Below are positions 33,201-45,640 of a stretch of 64,000 nucleotides of DNA, in pieces. Under the pieces are notes generated by a model, which saw only the letters and a list, made by a program, of their open reading frames with translations, ran no database searches and was not told where the DNA came from. Location of the stretch: contig NC_003075.7 of the NCBI RefSeq assembly GCF_000001735.4, positions 18,415,001 to 18,479,000 of the forward strand. The letters run 5' to 3'. The stretch's first letter is position 1, and the number at the start of each line of letters is the position of its first letter. The stretch comes from Arabidopsis thaliana (taxonomy: Eukaryota; Streptophyta; Magnoliopsida; Brassicales; Brassicaceae). Made by a program: the position numbers and the translations under genes.

Positions 33201-33489
33201 AGAAGGAAAACAATATGTGAACGAGGTCTTGATATACACAAATTGTTGAACATTGACTTCAAAGTGTATATGTACGTATGTTGTTGAATTGTCAGAGAGA
33301 TTCTCTTTTTGGTGCTCTTTTCTTGGGATTCCTAAGACTTAGACAAAATGTTATTATTGGTTACTTATAATTAGGCGTTTATTTTCTATTTTTACTTAAA
33401 CAATGTAGTTAAGCCTCTCTTAATATATTAAGCTTAGAAGCAAAGATCCGATCATAGGTCGAGTCTGTTTGACGCTATCTTGATATCTT

Positions 33490-33521
33490 CCCACCCAAGT
33501 TTTGCCCACCCAAGTTTTGCC
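33490..33521. repeat. 15-bp tandem duplication
   Basis: CCACCCAAGTTTTGC occurs twice head to tail from 33491. Confidence 0.75.
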
Positions 33522-34137
33522 TCATAGAATATTCTATTTTTCTTATGTTTTCCGAATTAAAGAAAAATAAAAGATTCCTTCTTCTTTGCAAATAGATTCC
33601 ACACGATAAGCTTAGCTTTAAGATTCTATTGTATTTTCCTGGGACAGGGTTTTTAGATTCTATATTCTGAGAAAACCTGTATTACAAGTAATTAATAATA
33701 TTAACAAAAAAAAAAGGATTGACAAACAATTTAATTAAGAGTGGGATGCATGGACCATTCGAGAAGAGGAAAAAACAATTGGTTCTATTTTAAATTAATG
33801 CAGAAAACTATCTAAAAATTAAACAATTTTTCATTCAGTCAAAATATATTTAACTCTGTCTCTCTATATCTCGCTCTCTCTTTAATTTAACTGTTAATTT
33901 ACAGCCCAAAAAAATTGTATAAGAAATTTAGGGGAAACTATCTATGATATATTATGTAGAAGAACCATATATACGATTGATATATAAAACATATTTTCCT
34001 TGAGAATGATGGATCTACAATTTTCTTATAAACATTTTACATACGCGTTGAGTACAATATATGAGAGCAAGAAAATAAAATAAAATTAACAAGTTACTAA
34101 TTAAGAAGAAACGATTCTTCTGTAGTTATAGCTCTCA

Positions 34138-36218
34138 TCATGCTCCAGATCTCAATTGTTTCCATTCCACTAAACGTTGCAAGAACTCCATAACCTGTTA
34201 ATAATTAAGAAAACGTATAGTATTATTATCAGCAGAGTACAGTGGACATATATAACAATAATTCTAAAATGGGAAGTTTCTAAATTAGATCGAAGTTGTG
34301 CTTGTCTTGATCAATTTACCTCATCGGGTTCTTGCAGTGAATAAGACGCGCTAGTCTCCTTTGGAAATTTAGATACAAGAATGCCAAGACCTTGTCTTCG
34401 TTCTCTCAATACCTATAACAATAATTAAATCAATTTTACTTAGATGATTGAACATAAATTATTTAATTTAATCTAATAAATGATTACTAAATTCTGTATA
34501 TACCTTGAATGCATCTTCGTCGGTGCGATCATCTCCGATATAAAGAGGGAAAACGTCGGTACAATTAGCGTATCCTACACAATCCAATACTAATTTTAAT
34601 TAATACTATTGATATAAACCATTTCTCTCGTCATTAAATAGTTGATTAGTTGAGGAATATTTTACCAAGTGACTCTAATAAAAACTCGAGTGCTTTGCCT
34701 TTGTCCCATTTAATAATCGGACGAACCTCCAAAACCTGAAATAATATACGAGAATATAAACCAGTTAATAAAATAAATTATAGTTACCTTATACTTTAAT
34801 AAAATAATAATTAATACGATATCTTACTTTTCTTCCTTGAGTAAGACGGAGCTTAGGGTAGTCTTTCATTACTGATCGAACTTGGTTAGCCAAATCACTC
34901 CAGTTCTGTTTTCAAATAAATAAATAAATGAAGTGGTTAGTTTTCTTTTAAATACATGAGTAATCGGATATTGAAAAAGAATATCATCGTACATTTTCAT
35001 CTACGCGTCGGAAGTGAACAGAGACACAAAATTTGTTGTTCTCTACTTGGGCTCCGGGAGTAGATTTTGTTTTCTCCACTAATTTATGATAAACCTGAAC
35101 AAAAATATTTAAAACAAATGTAAGTAAGAAGAAAATAGTTTTATTTAATCGTATTATTATTTGAATATATATATGAGACTGAATTATGAAGGAGAATGTG
35201 ACCTCGTCGATCATGGGGAGGAACTCTGTAGCTGGTTGGCAAAGAAGAGATTTACTATCCTGTAAAATCTTATAACAACAATAAAAAACGGTGGAAAAAG
35301 TTAGGTATAGTTTTCAAAGATTTTTTTACGTAAAAAGTAAAGAAAAACAAATCTTACTTGCTCATATTTGGACCCTTGCTCTGGTCCTTTGATGTCCATT
35401 CCATGACTTCCAGCATAGTACAACTCAGTTAGTTTTACAAAGTTATAAACCTGAAAAGTTGTCAAAACTATCATAATTAGCTTCAATATTTTATAAGTAC
35501 TAATTATATATCTCACCAATTTAGTTGTAAACATACCTTTTCTATGCATCTCCCACTAACTATGGCCGTCGGGAAACAGTTTGCTAGTTTCCTCACAGTT
35601 CTTCTCATCTAAAAATCAGACCAAACATATATATCATAAGTTAAATATTTTTTAAATAAGTAAATTTCCTTATATTGGTTTTCGAAATGAACCTTTCTAG
35701 ACATGAAAGCTCGATCTGGATCATCAACAATGGGAGATAAAGTGCCATCATAATCCAAGAACATAACGATTTGTTTTCCTTCAGAAAGGTGAAGAATCTC
35801 TTCAAACATATCCAAAGCTGATGGATGTTCCGTCTGCGAATTTATACACACCGTTTATTATTTCAAGAAAAAAAAGATGTAAGTAGAAACTAGAGCTTGG
35901 ATCAATGGATGATATATAGACGTACGAGCCAAGAGCTTTGTTTCAACAAAGATTTAAGATGAGTAGGGGAACAAGCTCTCATTGAATCAACCCATGAATT
36001 GATCAATCCTACTCCATTGTTGATAATGATATCTTGAAGAGCTTTCTTCTTCGTTGTTGTTACATCGTTGTTTGATTTGTTCCCGGTTTCTTTTTCTACA
36101 AGTTTTGTGTTTTCTTCTATGAATCTAACTGAAATAACAGAAAACAAGATAAGGATTATGTAAGAGATTATAAACGTTTGTATGCATTAATCTAAGGAAC
36201 TCTAAACAATTTACCCAT
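34138..36218 (-). CDS. TPPH: Trehalose-6-phosphate phosphatase TPPH
   Basis: Twelve coding exons: 36218-36215, 36128-35926, 35833-35693, 35608-35537, 35450-35358, 35268 (or 35259)-35203, 35094-34993, 34905-34828, 34735-34666, 34574-34504, 34412-34320 and 34194-34138. They give 349 residues (346 with the shorter exon 6). The enzyme hydrolyses trehalose 6-phosphate to trehalose. HAD-phosphatase motifs are complete: LDYDGTLSP (95-103; nucleophile Asp96), SGR (134-136), GSHGMD (154-159) and the acidic GDDRTDED (290-297). The N-terminus is short, without the long extension of some TPPs. The first coding exon carries only ATGG, and the second supplies the rest of codon 2. I recognise it as AT4G39770. 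Confidence 0.95.
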
Positions 36219-36320
36219 TTCTGTCTGTAAATGAAAAGAGATTTAGGGTTGTAGAAACAGAGTGAGAATGAGTGTGTAGGCTTTGAGAGAGACAGAGGCT
36301 GAGGTTGTGGTATGGTCTGA

Positions 36321-36327
36321 TTTTATA
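36321..36327 (-). promoter_or_regulatory. TATA box of TPPH
   Basis: TATAAAA on the minus strand about 105 nt upstream of the ATG. Start of transcription is expected near 36290, giving a short leader without upstream ATG. A palindromic G-box CCACGTGG lies further upstream at 36545-36552. Confidence 0.55.
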
Positions 36328-37117
36328 GAGTTGCAGTTTATTATAGGAAAATAAAAAAAAAGTCTTTTTTTAAAAAAACTTTAGTTTTAACTTGAACAAA
36401 AAAAGTTAAAGGGAAAATCAGATATTGTGTGTGTCTGAACGCTGGAACCCATTGAGTGTGGGTCCTACTAGATGGATGATGGACCCCACAAAGCGGCTTT
36501 CCCGCTCACACCGATCGTTTAGTTTGCAGCGTTCCCAGTAACCGCCACGTGGTCCCCTCCCCATTAACACCCCCCACCATATGCTTCTTTCTTTTGCCAT
36601 CTTGCTCCTAATTTTTTAGTATATATATTAATTAATAAATAATCTCAGGAACTCATACGAACAGAACCAATTATTTTCAATCAAAAAGTTTCAAAATGAA
36701 AATTTGAAAATTCAAGAAAATACACATTAGGCAATAATCTTCTCTTCAAAGTGTTGGTCCTTCATTTTTGTTATTTATCATGATTTAACCCCTTTTGTGT
36801 TATTATTAAAAAAATGGAAACAATACCGTAGTAGTAGTAGTACGATAAAAATTGAAATACCATGCTCTGTAACATGGTTCCACAATTGTAAAAATTCAAA
36901 ATAATTTGAAGGATTTTTTCATTTTTAATCACCACTTTAGTTTATTATTTTAACGATTACCGCATTAAGACTTGTATCAGCCAATCATGCTCCTAGCATG
37001 TAATTTTATAATACGCCAAAAGATTCTCGTAACTGCATCGGAACATTTCCTTCTTATAAGTTATAACTGTATTATTTTCTTTTAGCTATATATGCTATAC
37101 TGTTGAAATTTATATAA

Positions 37118-37190
37118 TGCCACGTGGCTTAGTATCTCATCGCTGACAAATATTCATCGGAGTTCGAGTCACGGTTGTGTGCCAAAGTCA
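37118..37190 (+). mobile_element. Possible SINE head with Pol III A/B-box-like motifs
   Basis: TGGCTTAGTATCTC (A-box-like, about 37124) is followed 25-30 bp later by GTTCGAGTC (B-box-like, about 37162). This is the internal Pol III promoter layout of tRNA-derived SINEs. No poly(A) tail or target duplication was identified. Confidence 0.3.
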
Positions 37191-38382
37191 TTCACGTTTA
37201 TTCACTCGTGAGTTTAACTCGATTCAATAATTTATCCGGCAGAATCAGATATTCATTGTTCGAAGACTCCCTCCTGCAGTAAGATCAAATATCAGATTCT
37301 CAACGGAATTTAACTACATGCTTTTTCACTCGATGGCTTAATTAATCCCATTTTCACTTCTTCTTTGAATGTCCATTTACCTGAACCATTTTATCTGAAA
37401 TTTGCCTCACATGTCATCTTCATGACTCGCCGGTGAATTTTATTCTTCTCATACTCTAGAATCTCAGATGCTCAAAATCTCATAGAAGCTTCCACTGCTG
37501 ATGTAGAAAACATCGATGCATATGCATGCATCATGATTTAATTACGAGATTTAGAAGAATTTGAATAGGATTCTTAGTAACTTCTAGGAGAAGGAAACCT
37601 TATTAAAAAGGGAAACGTGGTTATGGGACTAAAATAGTCTACAATTATTTTTATGACCACTACTTTCAGATATAGTTCGGTTTACATTTGATTGAAGCTT
37701 ATTTTTATTTTTTTTGGGATAACGAAATTATCACCTTTTTGTTAATTAATTGTGGAACCTAAATCAATTGTTGATTGAACAAACCACACTTTCATATATA
37801 TATATATACATACTTTCTTAATTTTTGTAAGCTTTCTGATTTCGCAACCAGTTATCTCTTCATATTCGTAAAAAACTACAGTATATATATGCATCAAGAA
37901 ACAAACGACTTTAGTGTAAGCATTCCTCATATATATATACATATATCTTTGTTTCCACATATATATTAACTTGAACAATAACGTAATAAATCATAGATTC
38001 ATTATCATATTCGGTAGCCAAAGGACATATTTATTGTTATATGTTCGTATGTTACATTATACACCCATAGAAGTAAAATATATATATCATGTGTTAATGT
38101 GTATGAAGTTATATATAAATATGCGTCCATGGCAATATGGCATGACATTAAGGCAAGGTTCAAATCAAAATTCCGAACCGACACCTCACGTGTAAGGAAT
38201 CAAGAGTGTCTCTACCTAACATGTGGAACCCTACGAGGCATAAAAGTATCATATGCAAATAATTGTCCGCATCACGTTAATCCCGTTTATCGAGTCCTTA
38301 GTTACGCGTGATTAATTTATGGCTGATGAGCTAATTACGCTTGGCCAAAGTTTGTAAAAAGAAATGTGGCAAAATCACAAAA

Positions 38383-38413
<31 letters not shown>

Positions 38414-40009
38414 CTCAATGCAATTCTTAGCAAAGCTAGAAAGTCTAATACTGAAAATCAATTAATTACCGGTATGTGAGAAATAATTTTCATGCTAAAT
38501 AAGTATTTAATGAAATCAAGCATATTTTCGTACGTATGAGACATGCATGTTAATATTCTTTTGACCATATATCACATTCACAGGACAATTTTGGATGCGA
38601 CGTGCTCTTATTGTAAACCACCAAATGGGTAAATTCGAGGACTGTGCACTTTATGGAAGAAAAAAAAAACAGAATATAACTAAATTTTTGTCCAAAATAC
38701 AAAATGGAAAGAAAAAAAATCTCCTAATTTCATAACATCTACTGTTTTGCCCCAAAAAAAAAAAAAAAACTATTTCTCTGGAGTCAAAGTCTTTGATGAC
38801 TAAACTGCTAACGGCAACCGTTTCTCCAAACTCTTAGGTATATGTGGGTCCTAAGCGTGCAACCTCGACCAGAGTTTTGCCACGTCAGCCATTACCTGAT
38901 TTTCGGTTGACACGACAAAGTAAAGGCGTCTCTTTTTTTAATAATATTTCTCTTTTCTAGATTATTTTAAAATTACAGTTTTATTTATTTATTTTATATG
39001 CGTATTTTTCTAGTTATTTAACATAAAATTGATATATAATGGATATGATATGGTTTTAAAATATTTAATAACAAAAGTTAATTAAACGCCCACTAACAAA
39101 AAATAAAAAATTCTTGTGACATATTAAAAAAATATTTATTTTATCATGCGTTTAATAATCTAGACACGGCCATGTATTAGATGCAGATTCTCGTTCGACC
39201 ATTTTCAAAGGAAAAATAAAAAGTTGATAGCCTTTAGTTTTAAGAATATTAGTCGATCAATATATGGACGTCGTCTATGAAAGAATAAAAGGTAATGATT
39301 CTTTTTGTCAAAACTATTTCACTATTCGATCAAATTGCTCATCATTTCCTGATAAATAAATAAACTAGTAACCTTGTAGGCTCTATATTCTTCATTGTAG
39401 ATATAAATTTATCTCTCATCCCAACCAACCAACTCATCGAACTTGATACTCAGTAATACCTTTTCTAATCGTTTTCCTTTTGTAGAGCTGATCCACGCCT
39501 AATTATTACATGAATCTAACATAAACAATGTAATTTATTAGTATGTGATATGAATAATATAGATATTATAAACTACGATTAATTAACTAGATGTTGGATT
39601 CTAATCTTAGCGTAATGATATGATTTTAGGCCAAAATGCCCCCAATCATTGAGAACTTTGCCACGATTTAGACAATCATAGTAAAGCAGAAGCTATTTAG
39701 CTACATGCAAATGTTTTATTGCTTTTTAAAATATATTAATAGCTCCTTTTATTATCTAGAGATGATCGATTTGCAGATGTTCAGTAGATAAGAGAATCAA
39801 TATCACAACATATATCTTATTTATTTCTATGCAAATATATATATATATATATGTCGTAATTATTTCTTTTCGATTCCTACAATATCGATTTTGGAAGAAC
39901 CTTTTTTCGAGATTTTAAAATATTGTCAAATACAATTCATCTTTCTAATATCCCGTTTCATCCTTTTTTAACAAAAAAAATAAAACGAAAACTTTCAAAA
40001 GGTACTGTC

Positions 40010-40095
40010 CAACACCTTGCTAGTTAGTTCTAAGCATGTATGTCATGGTTCGATTTCCGTGTAATGCAAATTTGCATCCATGTAAAAAAAACAAT
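40010..40095 (+). mobile_element. Possible decayed SINE
   Basis: CTTGCTAGTTAGTTCTAAGC then, about 20 bp on, GGTTCGATTTCC, an almost perfect B box. An A-run (TAAAAAAAAC) lies at about 40082. The layout fits a short tRNA-derived SINE, but borders are not defined. Confidence 0.35.
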
Positions 40096-43000
40096 AATAA
40101 ATTACAGAAAAAAACAAGAATTCTCTAAAATAAGAAACTAATGTGTAACATATACCCCCACGTCAAAGTGTTGTTGAATGGTCCACGAATTTAATGTAAA
40201 AGTATGTGTGAATAAATGCATAAAAGTGTCGATTTAGGAAAAAAATCGTATAAATCAAATATGAATTATTATTTTGAACCATCACCACTTAAAAGAAACA
40301 TCTTAAGGTTTTCTCGAGAACATTTCAGTAATGTTTGGGTGCTAAATTTGTAGTACATGAAAATCATCTTTAAAAAGAAAAAGAAACACGTTCTAACTTT
40401 AAAATCGTCTATATCTATGAGCATGTTAAAAGTAGAATGTCTTAGGTTACTCTTTATAATCTCCAAGAGTCGCCAAACTACAATGGGTGGCTTCTCTTTA
40501 TATCTTCAAGGCCTTCAAGCCTTTAATGGACCGACACCTTTTCGATAATTAAAGCTATGAGATTGATATGATCTTCTTTTTAACATATCTGAAATGCAAA
40601 GATATATACTAATCATCGCAGCTTGTTTTCATGCGATGTGAAGTTCAATATTCTAGCCCAAACAAGTGATGTTTAGTATACTTGTTTTTAAAACTATTAT
40701 TATGAAAAAACAGGAAATGAAATAACTTATTGATAATTGTGACTCCACAAGTGTGATAAATATATATTCCTACTAAAAAAAGTATGAATATATATATATA
40801 TATGAGACTATGCGACATTAAATTAATAATCTTGTTAAACACGTAAATAAACTATATTGAAACAAGTCATTGTGATATTGACTTCAAAAATATATCTTTA
40901 ATCACTAGAAAATGAATTTCGGAAATGATCAATTAAACAATTCTACTATGATGAAAAGATAAACTTTTCTAGATCGTGTGTATAAATTGGAATCGCTCGG
41001 CGGATCTGAACGGAAACTAGTTGGATCGATTGTGACATTTTGGAAAGAATTAGAATGGATCATAGTAAGCTTCGCGTTGGAGTTTTTCACTTTCGACGTG
41101 TCTTGCATTAATATTAACCCTAAGCCCTCTCATTTTTGTTCTTTTATGATTAAATATATAACGAAAAAAACATTAATCTTTCTTTATCTAATTCGATACA
41201 TAAAGTTGATGTATCCTCTAATCTTCTCTTTTCGCTATTCGACCAAGCACGTGCCCTTCTCTATCACATTAATATTTATTATAAACCCTTTTTATTTATT
41301 TATATATACGCACATATTACAAACATTTATGTTTAAAGTTTGACGTGTATATTAGTGTATATACGTCAAATATCTCTACAATTCTACATCACAAACACTT
41401 AAACTATATTCACACATTGGAAAAAGTATGCTATGTATTTAATCGCTATATGTTATCTATCATAAGCTACTTGCTATGAATTAGTGTTTATACATACATA
41501 AATAAAACATACAATTCTTATTATCAAAAAAAGAAATACGATTATTGAAATAGAATATAGTACAAACTAATATATTATTAACTAACAGATTCTAAAAGAA
41601 AAAAATATCATCACTGAGAATTAATCTTATATTCGAGTTTTAAATTATAAACAATATAGTCATAAATTTAGATGACAAGTGCTGCTTACTTGATTATACT
41701 TTACTTTGTTTTTTCACTTTCTTATGTTTTTGTTTGTCAAGTTATTGTTCGATGACTCGTATCTGGTAACGCTAAAACTCAGGATGTAATTTTTATTTTT
41801 TAGGTTTCTCTTACTGCTTTGGTTTGCCATGTCCTATATTTATGATGTAGAGATGATTAAAAAAAATGCTCTAAATTCGAAAAACTAAATTGCCAAACTA
41901 AATCCGCAACTAGACTAATATCAGATGGGCCGATAGATGTTCTTTTCCATGAATCTTTGTTAAGACATTTTTCTCGGCTTATGATTCTCTGAAAGCTTAT
42001 CGGGCTTGGTCGAATGAGTCAGAAGTGAGCACACTTCATAAGCTCAAGCTGCTCAACGCAGCATCAAATCCGATTCGAGTGCTTTACTCCACCGTGAAGT
42101 ACCAATTCTTTTCGGCCCAATATAAACTTAAAAGGCCTGTGGTGAAGTATACGTTTTTGCAGATAGATCTAGTTTTGTTTTGTCATAGTTGGGCACTTGG
42201 CCTAGAGTCGTTAGACTACAACTAATTGGAAAGTCAGAGAATAAAGAATCAAACGTTCCAATTTTATTTTTATTTTTATAATAATTCCAAAAACATCCAT
42301 TTCAATTTCTGGAAGTATGAACACTGTCTTTACGTACTGAAAGAAAAGAATCAGAATATTGGTTAAGGCTGCTTTGTTTATTTTTTTTTCTAAATATAAT
42401 ATTTGAAAAAACAGACTTTAAAGTAGTTGTATAGTGTATATATTATGAACGTTTTAATCTTTGCCACAATTGTTGGTTATTGTAAGATTCTTTACCTTAA
42501 AGCATCGAACTTTGTGGCTTATGTGTTCCCATATGTCAACAACGGACCTCTATCGTCCACAATACACACAAATGCAGCATAAGTTATTTGAATTATCGCC
42601 GGAATAAAGTTCTATAATTATTTGATTTGTTTTTCTTTTTTGGAATTTCCTCGGCAGGAATACATTTTCAAATTTCGTCAAATGATATTTTGCTTTGTAG
42701 TTGAAACATATTAGATTTTATTTTCCGATCCAAATTTTGTTCCCATCATGTCTTTTTGAATCATTTTACAAGAATGATTTAAGTATAAAAAAGGAGAATT
42801 AACATTAAGTTTAATTTCTTAAAAAATCCTTGACAGAAGAGATCAATTATCTTTCCGCAAGTTCTCTGAAACTGTTTAATAAATGAATTTTATACTTTAT
42901 CAGCATGCAAACCTTATTTTTATAATGACCAAAAACACTATCAGCAAAAGACTAATAATTTACATTCTTCATTAGAAATTTAAAGATGAGAGAATACATG

Positions 43001-43215
43001 GAAACTTCTCCGATTGGTCAATGACAAAGGTTTTTGAAAGTTCAAAAAAAAAAAAAAGACATAAACCAGTCAGACCAAAACATGGAGGAAGAGAAACAAA
43101 CCCTAGAGACGATTCTCTCCGCAACTGTTAAAAATTTCAGTTGCAGAGAGATTAATATAAGACACTGAAATTGAAAGACAAACTCCTAAAAGAAAAAGTC
43201 TTCTCTTTGCTTTGT

Positions 43216-44034
43216 TTAAGATTCGGACAATTTGCTAATCGCATCCCAATCAATCTCCACAGAAGGAAACTTCTCCAGCCCGAAACTCCCAATCTCATCA
43301 AATCCAGAATCCGAAAAGTCCAAGAACGTAGTAATACCAGATTCCGGCGAAGAAGATTCCACATGAGACTCATCTGAAAACGAATTCTCATCAGATCTCA
43401 AGAACCCATATTCACTTTCTTGATACTCTGTTTTTGGCGGGAAAAGCTCTGTTTCAGAACAGGGGAGGTCAATATCCTCTGTTTTTCTCAAGCTCTGACA
43501 AATCTCTTGGAGCTTTGCGTCGACAGAGGAATGAAGAGGATTGAAACAGCTACCTCCTCCGTAGTATCCATCCTCGTGTCTGAACTGTGGGAAATTAAGT
43601 CTCGCGAACTCGCCTCTTAGCTTGTAAGCAGCTAGGTCATAAGCCATGGCTGCTTCTTCAGCTGTGTCGAAAGTTCCAAGCCAGAGTCGGGTCCGGTTCT
43701 TGGGTAAACGGATCTCAGCTACCCATTTTCCCCAGTGCCTTTGTCTAACTCCTCTATAGAGTTTCTGAGCGGTCATGTTCTTCATTGGGACAGGCTTTGG
43801 GGCTAGATTTGGAGAGATTATGTTACGTCTCTGGTTAAGCTGGTTTTGGATTTGGTGGATTTGGTAAGGTGTGAGCTGGTTTAGACCGAGAGATGTGGTT
43901 TGATTGAAACCGAAGACTGTGTTTGAATACGTAGGAGAAGAAGAATCAGTGTTGGTGGTATAAGGTTGAAGTGCTTTCATGAGCTCTTCTTGAAAAGGAT
44001 CTGTGTTGCTATTGAACATATCTATGGCTGCCAT
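43216..44034 (-). CDS. ERF060: AP2/ERF transcription factor, DREB A-6 type (ERF060)
   Basis: Intronless frame of 272 residues from [10 protein letters not shown]. One AP2 domain at about 93-149 ([20 protein letters not shown] ... [11 protein letters not shown]) with the WLG and RAYD-like (AAMAYDLAA) elements. The domain has Val where DREB proteins do (WVAEIR) and Leu rather than Glu a few residues on, as in the RAP2.4-like A-6 subgroup. By family it is nuclear, binds GCC or DRE/CRT elements and responds to stress or light. The acidic Ser-rich C-terminus is a likely activation region. I recognise it as AT4G39780. Confidence 0.93.
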
Positions 44035-44145
44035 GGATCTTTAAAGACTAGGAAACAAAATTAAAACAGAGAGGGATTAAAAACACACCCTCTTAGTCGA
44101 TTGAATAGAAATCAAAATCTCTGAAAGAACAAGAAAAAGGAAGAA

Positions 44146-44154
44146 TTATAGCAT
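44146..44154 (-). promoter_or_regulatory. Minimal upstream ORF in the ERF060 leader
   Basis: ATG CTA TAA on the minus strand, a two-codon uORF, lies about 110 nt upstream of the main ATG. It is downstream of the expected transcription start (about 44190). Confidence 0.45.
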
Positions 44155-44219
44155 TTTTTGTTTCTAAATATTTGTTTTTTTCTGTCGCTTTTGGTTTCGC
44201 TTGATGCCAAGTTCTTTGC

Positions 44220-44227
44220 TTATATAA
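44220..44227 (-). promoter_or_regulatory. TATA box of ERF060
   Basis: TATATAAG on the minus strand (plus-strand CTTATATA) about 190 nt upstream of the start codon. Confidence 0.6.
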
Positions 44228-45155
44228 CACCATAAGCTAAGCCGCCCATTGAGATCATTATCATTTTAAAATTATATATAAATTTCTTCAGTAGAATGTT
44301 AAATTTAATAATTACATTGTTTAGATGCTTTTGTTCTGTTGACGATTTGTTTCTCGTCAGCTTGATAAAAATCTTTTATTCCATGGATCTAAGCCGTTCC
44401 CAGGGAATATAATACGATTTTATGGTGTGTACGTGTGTGACAAAACAATCATCTATCATGGTTAGACTAAGAGTTCTAAATTTTACAAAAATTCCCAGCT
44501 CAATTTTTTAAAAAAAATCATAACTATACTAGCTCGCAATAACTATAAATATCAATTTCACTTTCTATTGTGTTTATTAAGGATATATTTATATTGATTT
44601 CATGTTATATGTGAAGAGCGTGTTATATTTTTTTTTGAAAAAGAGAGCATGTTATAGTTTAATTAGGTTTACACGTTACACACACACCAAAAAGACGGAA
44701 TTAATTTTCTTTAACTTCTCATATGATCTTTGACTCTAGTTTTGGAGCTATATTTAATAAATAAAATCGCCGAAATATAATCTTTTCAGCAATAATTTCA
44801 AAAATCGTAAGAGCCAAAAACTGACATTAGTTGATTCTAGCGCAAGTTGAAAGGCCAGTTTGCCTTCTTTACCACTTCTTTTCTTTTGCCAACATATCTT
44901 CTTATAAAATAATTTATATTTTACTCATGTTGAATTAGAAGGAAAAAAAAAAAGCATGGAATCAGTACTTGAAGTACTAAATAATATTCATGCAAACAAA
45001 AAGAAGAAATTGCAGCCATATCAAACATGAGAATATTGGTGGTCATACTAATATTCCCAAGTCCTAATGTGGTCCATTTTCAGAAATTTTTATTGAGTAT
45101 ACCGCATACAAGTAGATGTAAAAAGTGGGGTGGGGGGGTTGTAAATTAATAAACT

Positions 45156-45640
45156 AAGGGGTTGTTTGGTTAGCAAGATAAAATTAATTGGAGAAAGTGA
45201 AGAAAGCTATTGGAGAAGAATGGAAAGAGGTGAGAACTCAAAGGCGGTTAAAGTTTGCGTCACAAGGAAGCTAGTGGATCTTCTTCACCTTTTTTCAAGT
45301 TCCTTTTCAGATTTTAACCATTTAAAAATCCAATATTCTTCGAAATATTATGTAAAATTCTTTTGTGTTTGATTGTTGTAGAAAATAGAGAAATTGTATA
45401 ATGATTTTATTTACGATAAGTATATTGTTTCGTTTAAAACAAAATGAGGTAGACACGTTTCAGATAATGGATTTACTTTTGTTTTCGTATATATTATTTT
45501 TCTGTTTTGATAATTCATTACATAGTATCAATATGAAGAGAAGGTTTTAAGAATTGCAATCAATATAATCAAAGATTCATGAGCTAAATTACATTCTCAT
45601 TTCATTCCATATTCTTTTTCACACTTACTAGTAGCCATTT
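45156..45640. mobile_element. Possible hAT-like transposon remnant
   Basis: The left side reads GGGGTTGTTTGGTTAGCAAG then ATTGGAGAAAGTGAAG. The right side (CATTTCATTCCATATTC) is roughly complementary in style. GGGGTTGTTTGGTT-type ends are typical of plant hAT-like elements. No transposase frame was seen; borders are uncertain. Confidence 0.3.

Larger units (their letters stand above)
29789..34137. other. Gene-poor interval between the F-box array and TPPH
   Basis: 4.3 kb without a supported coding gene. It contains the snRNA-type promoter-like module at about 29.93-30.25 kb, a GC-richer patch at about 30.65-30.9 kb whose 76-codon minus-strand frame is not recognised, a doubled palindrome CCAATAATTGG (31417 and 31474) and a 15-bp tandem repeat at 33491. 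The TPPH 3' flank lies at the right end. Confidence 0.5.
36553..43215. other. Large gene-poor interval between TPPH and ERF060
   Basis: 6.6 kb of mostly AT-rich DNA with (TA)n tracts (about 37793-37808, 38390-38412, 39836-39852, 40790-40803). No confident gene. Two places resemble decayed tRNA-derived SINE heads (about 37118-37190 and 40010-40090). Two GC-richer islands (about 40985-41110 and 42005-42230) have open frames of 121 and 66 codons that I cannot recognise and that begin with GTG rather than ATG. Confidence 0.45.

Noticed and set aside
36418-36600. 60-codon minus-strand frame upstream of TPPH
   Set aside because: Lies in the TPPH promoter upstream of the TATA box.
37161-37175. tRNA gene suggested by a B-box-like GTTCGAGTC
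   Set aside because: No acceptor stem, anticodon loop or CCA-side pairing could be built around it.
42000-42060. C/D-box snoRNA suggested by TTGATGC and CTGA on the minus strand
   Set aside because: The C box has two mismatches and no terminal stem forms.
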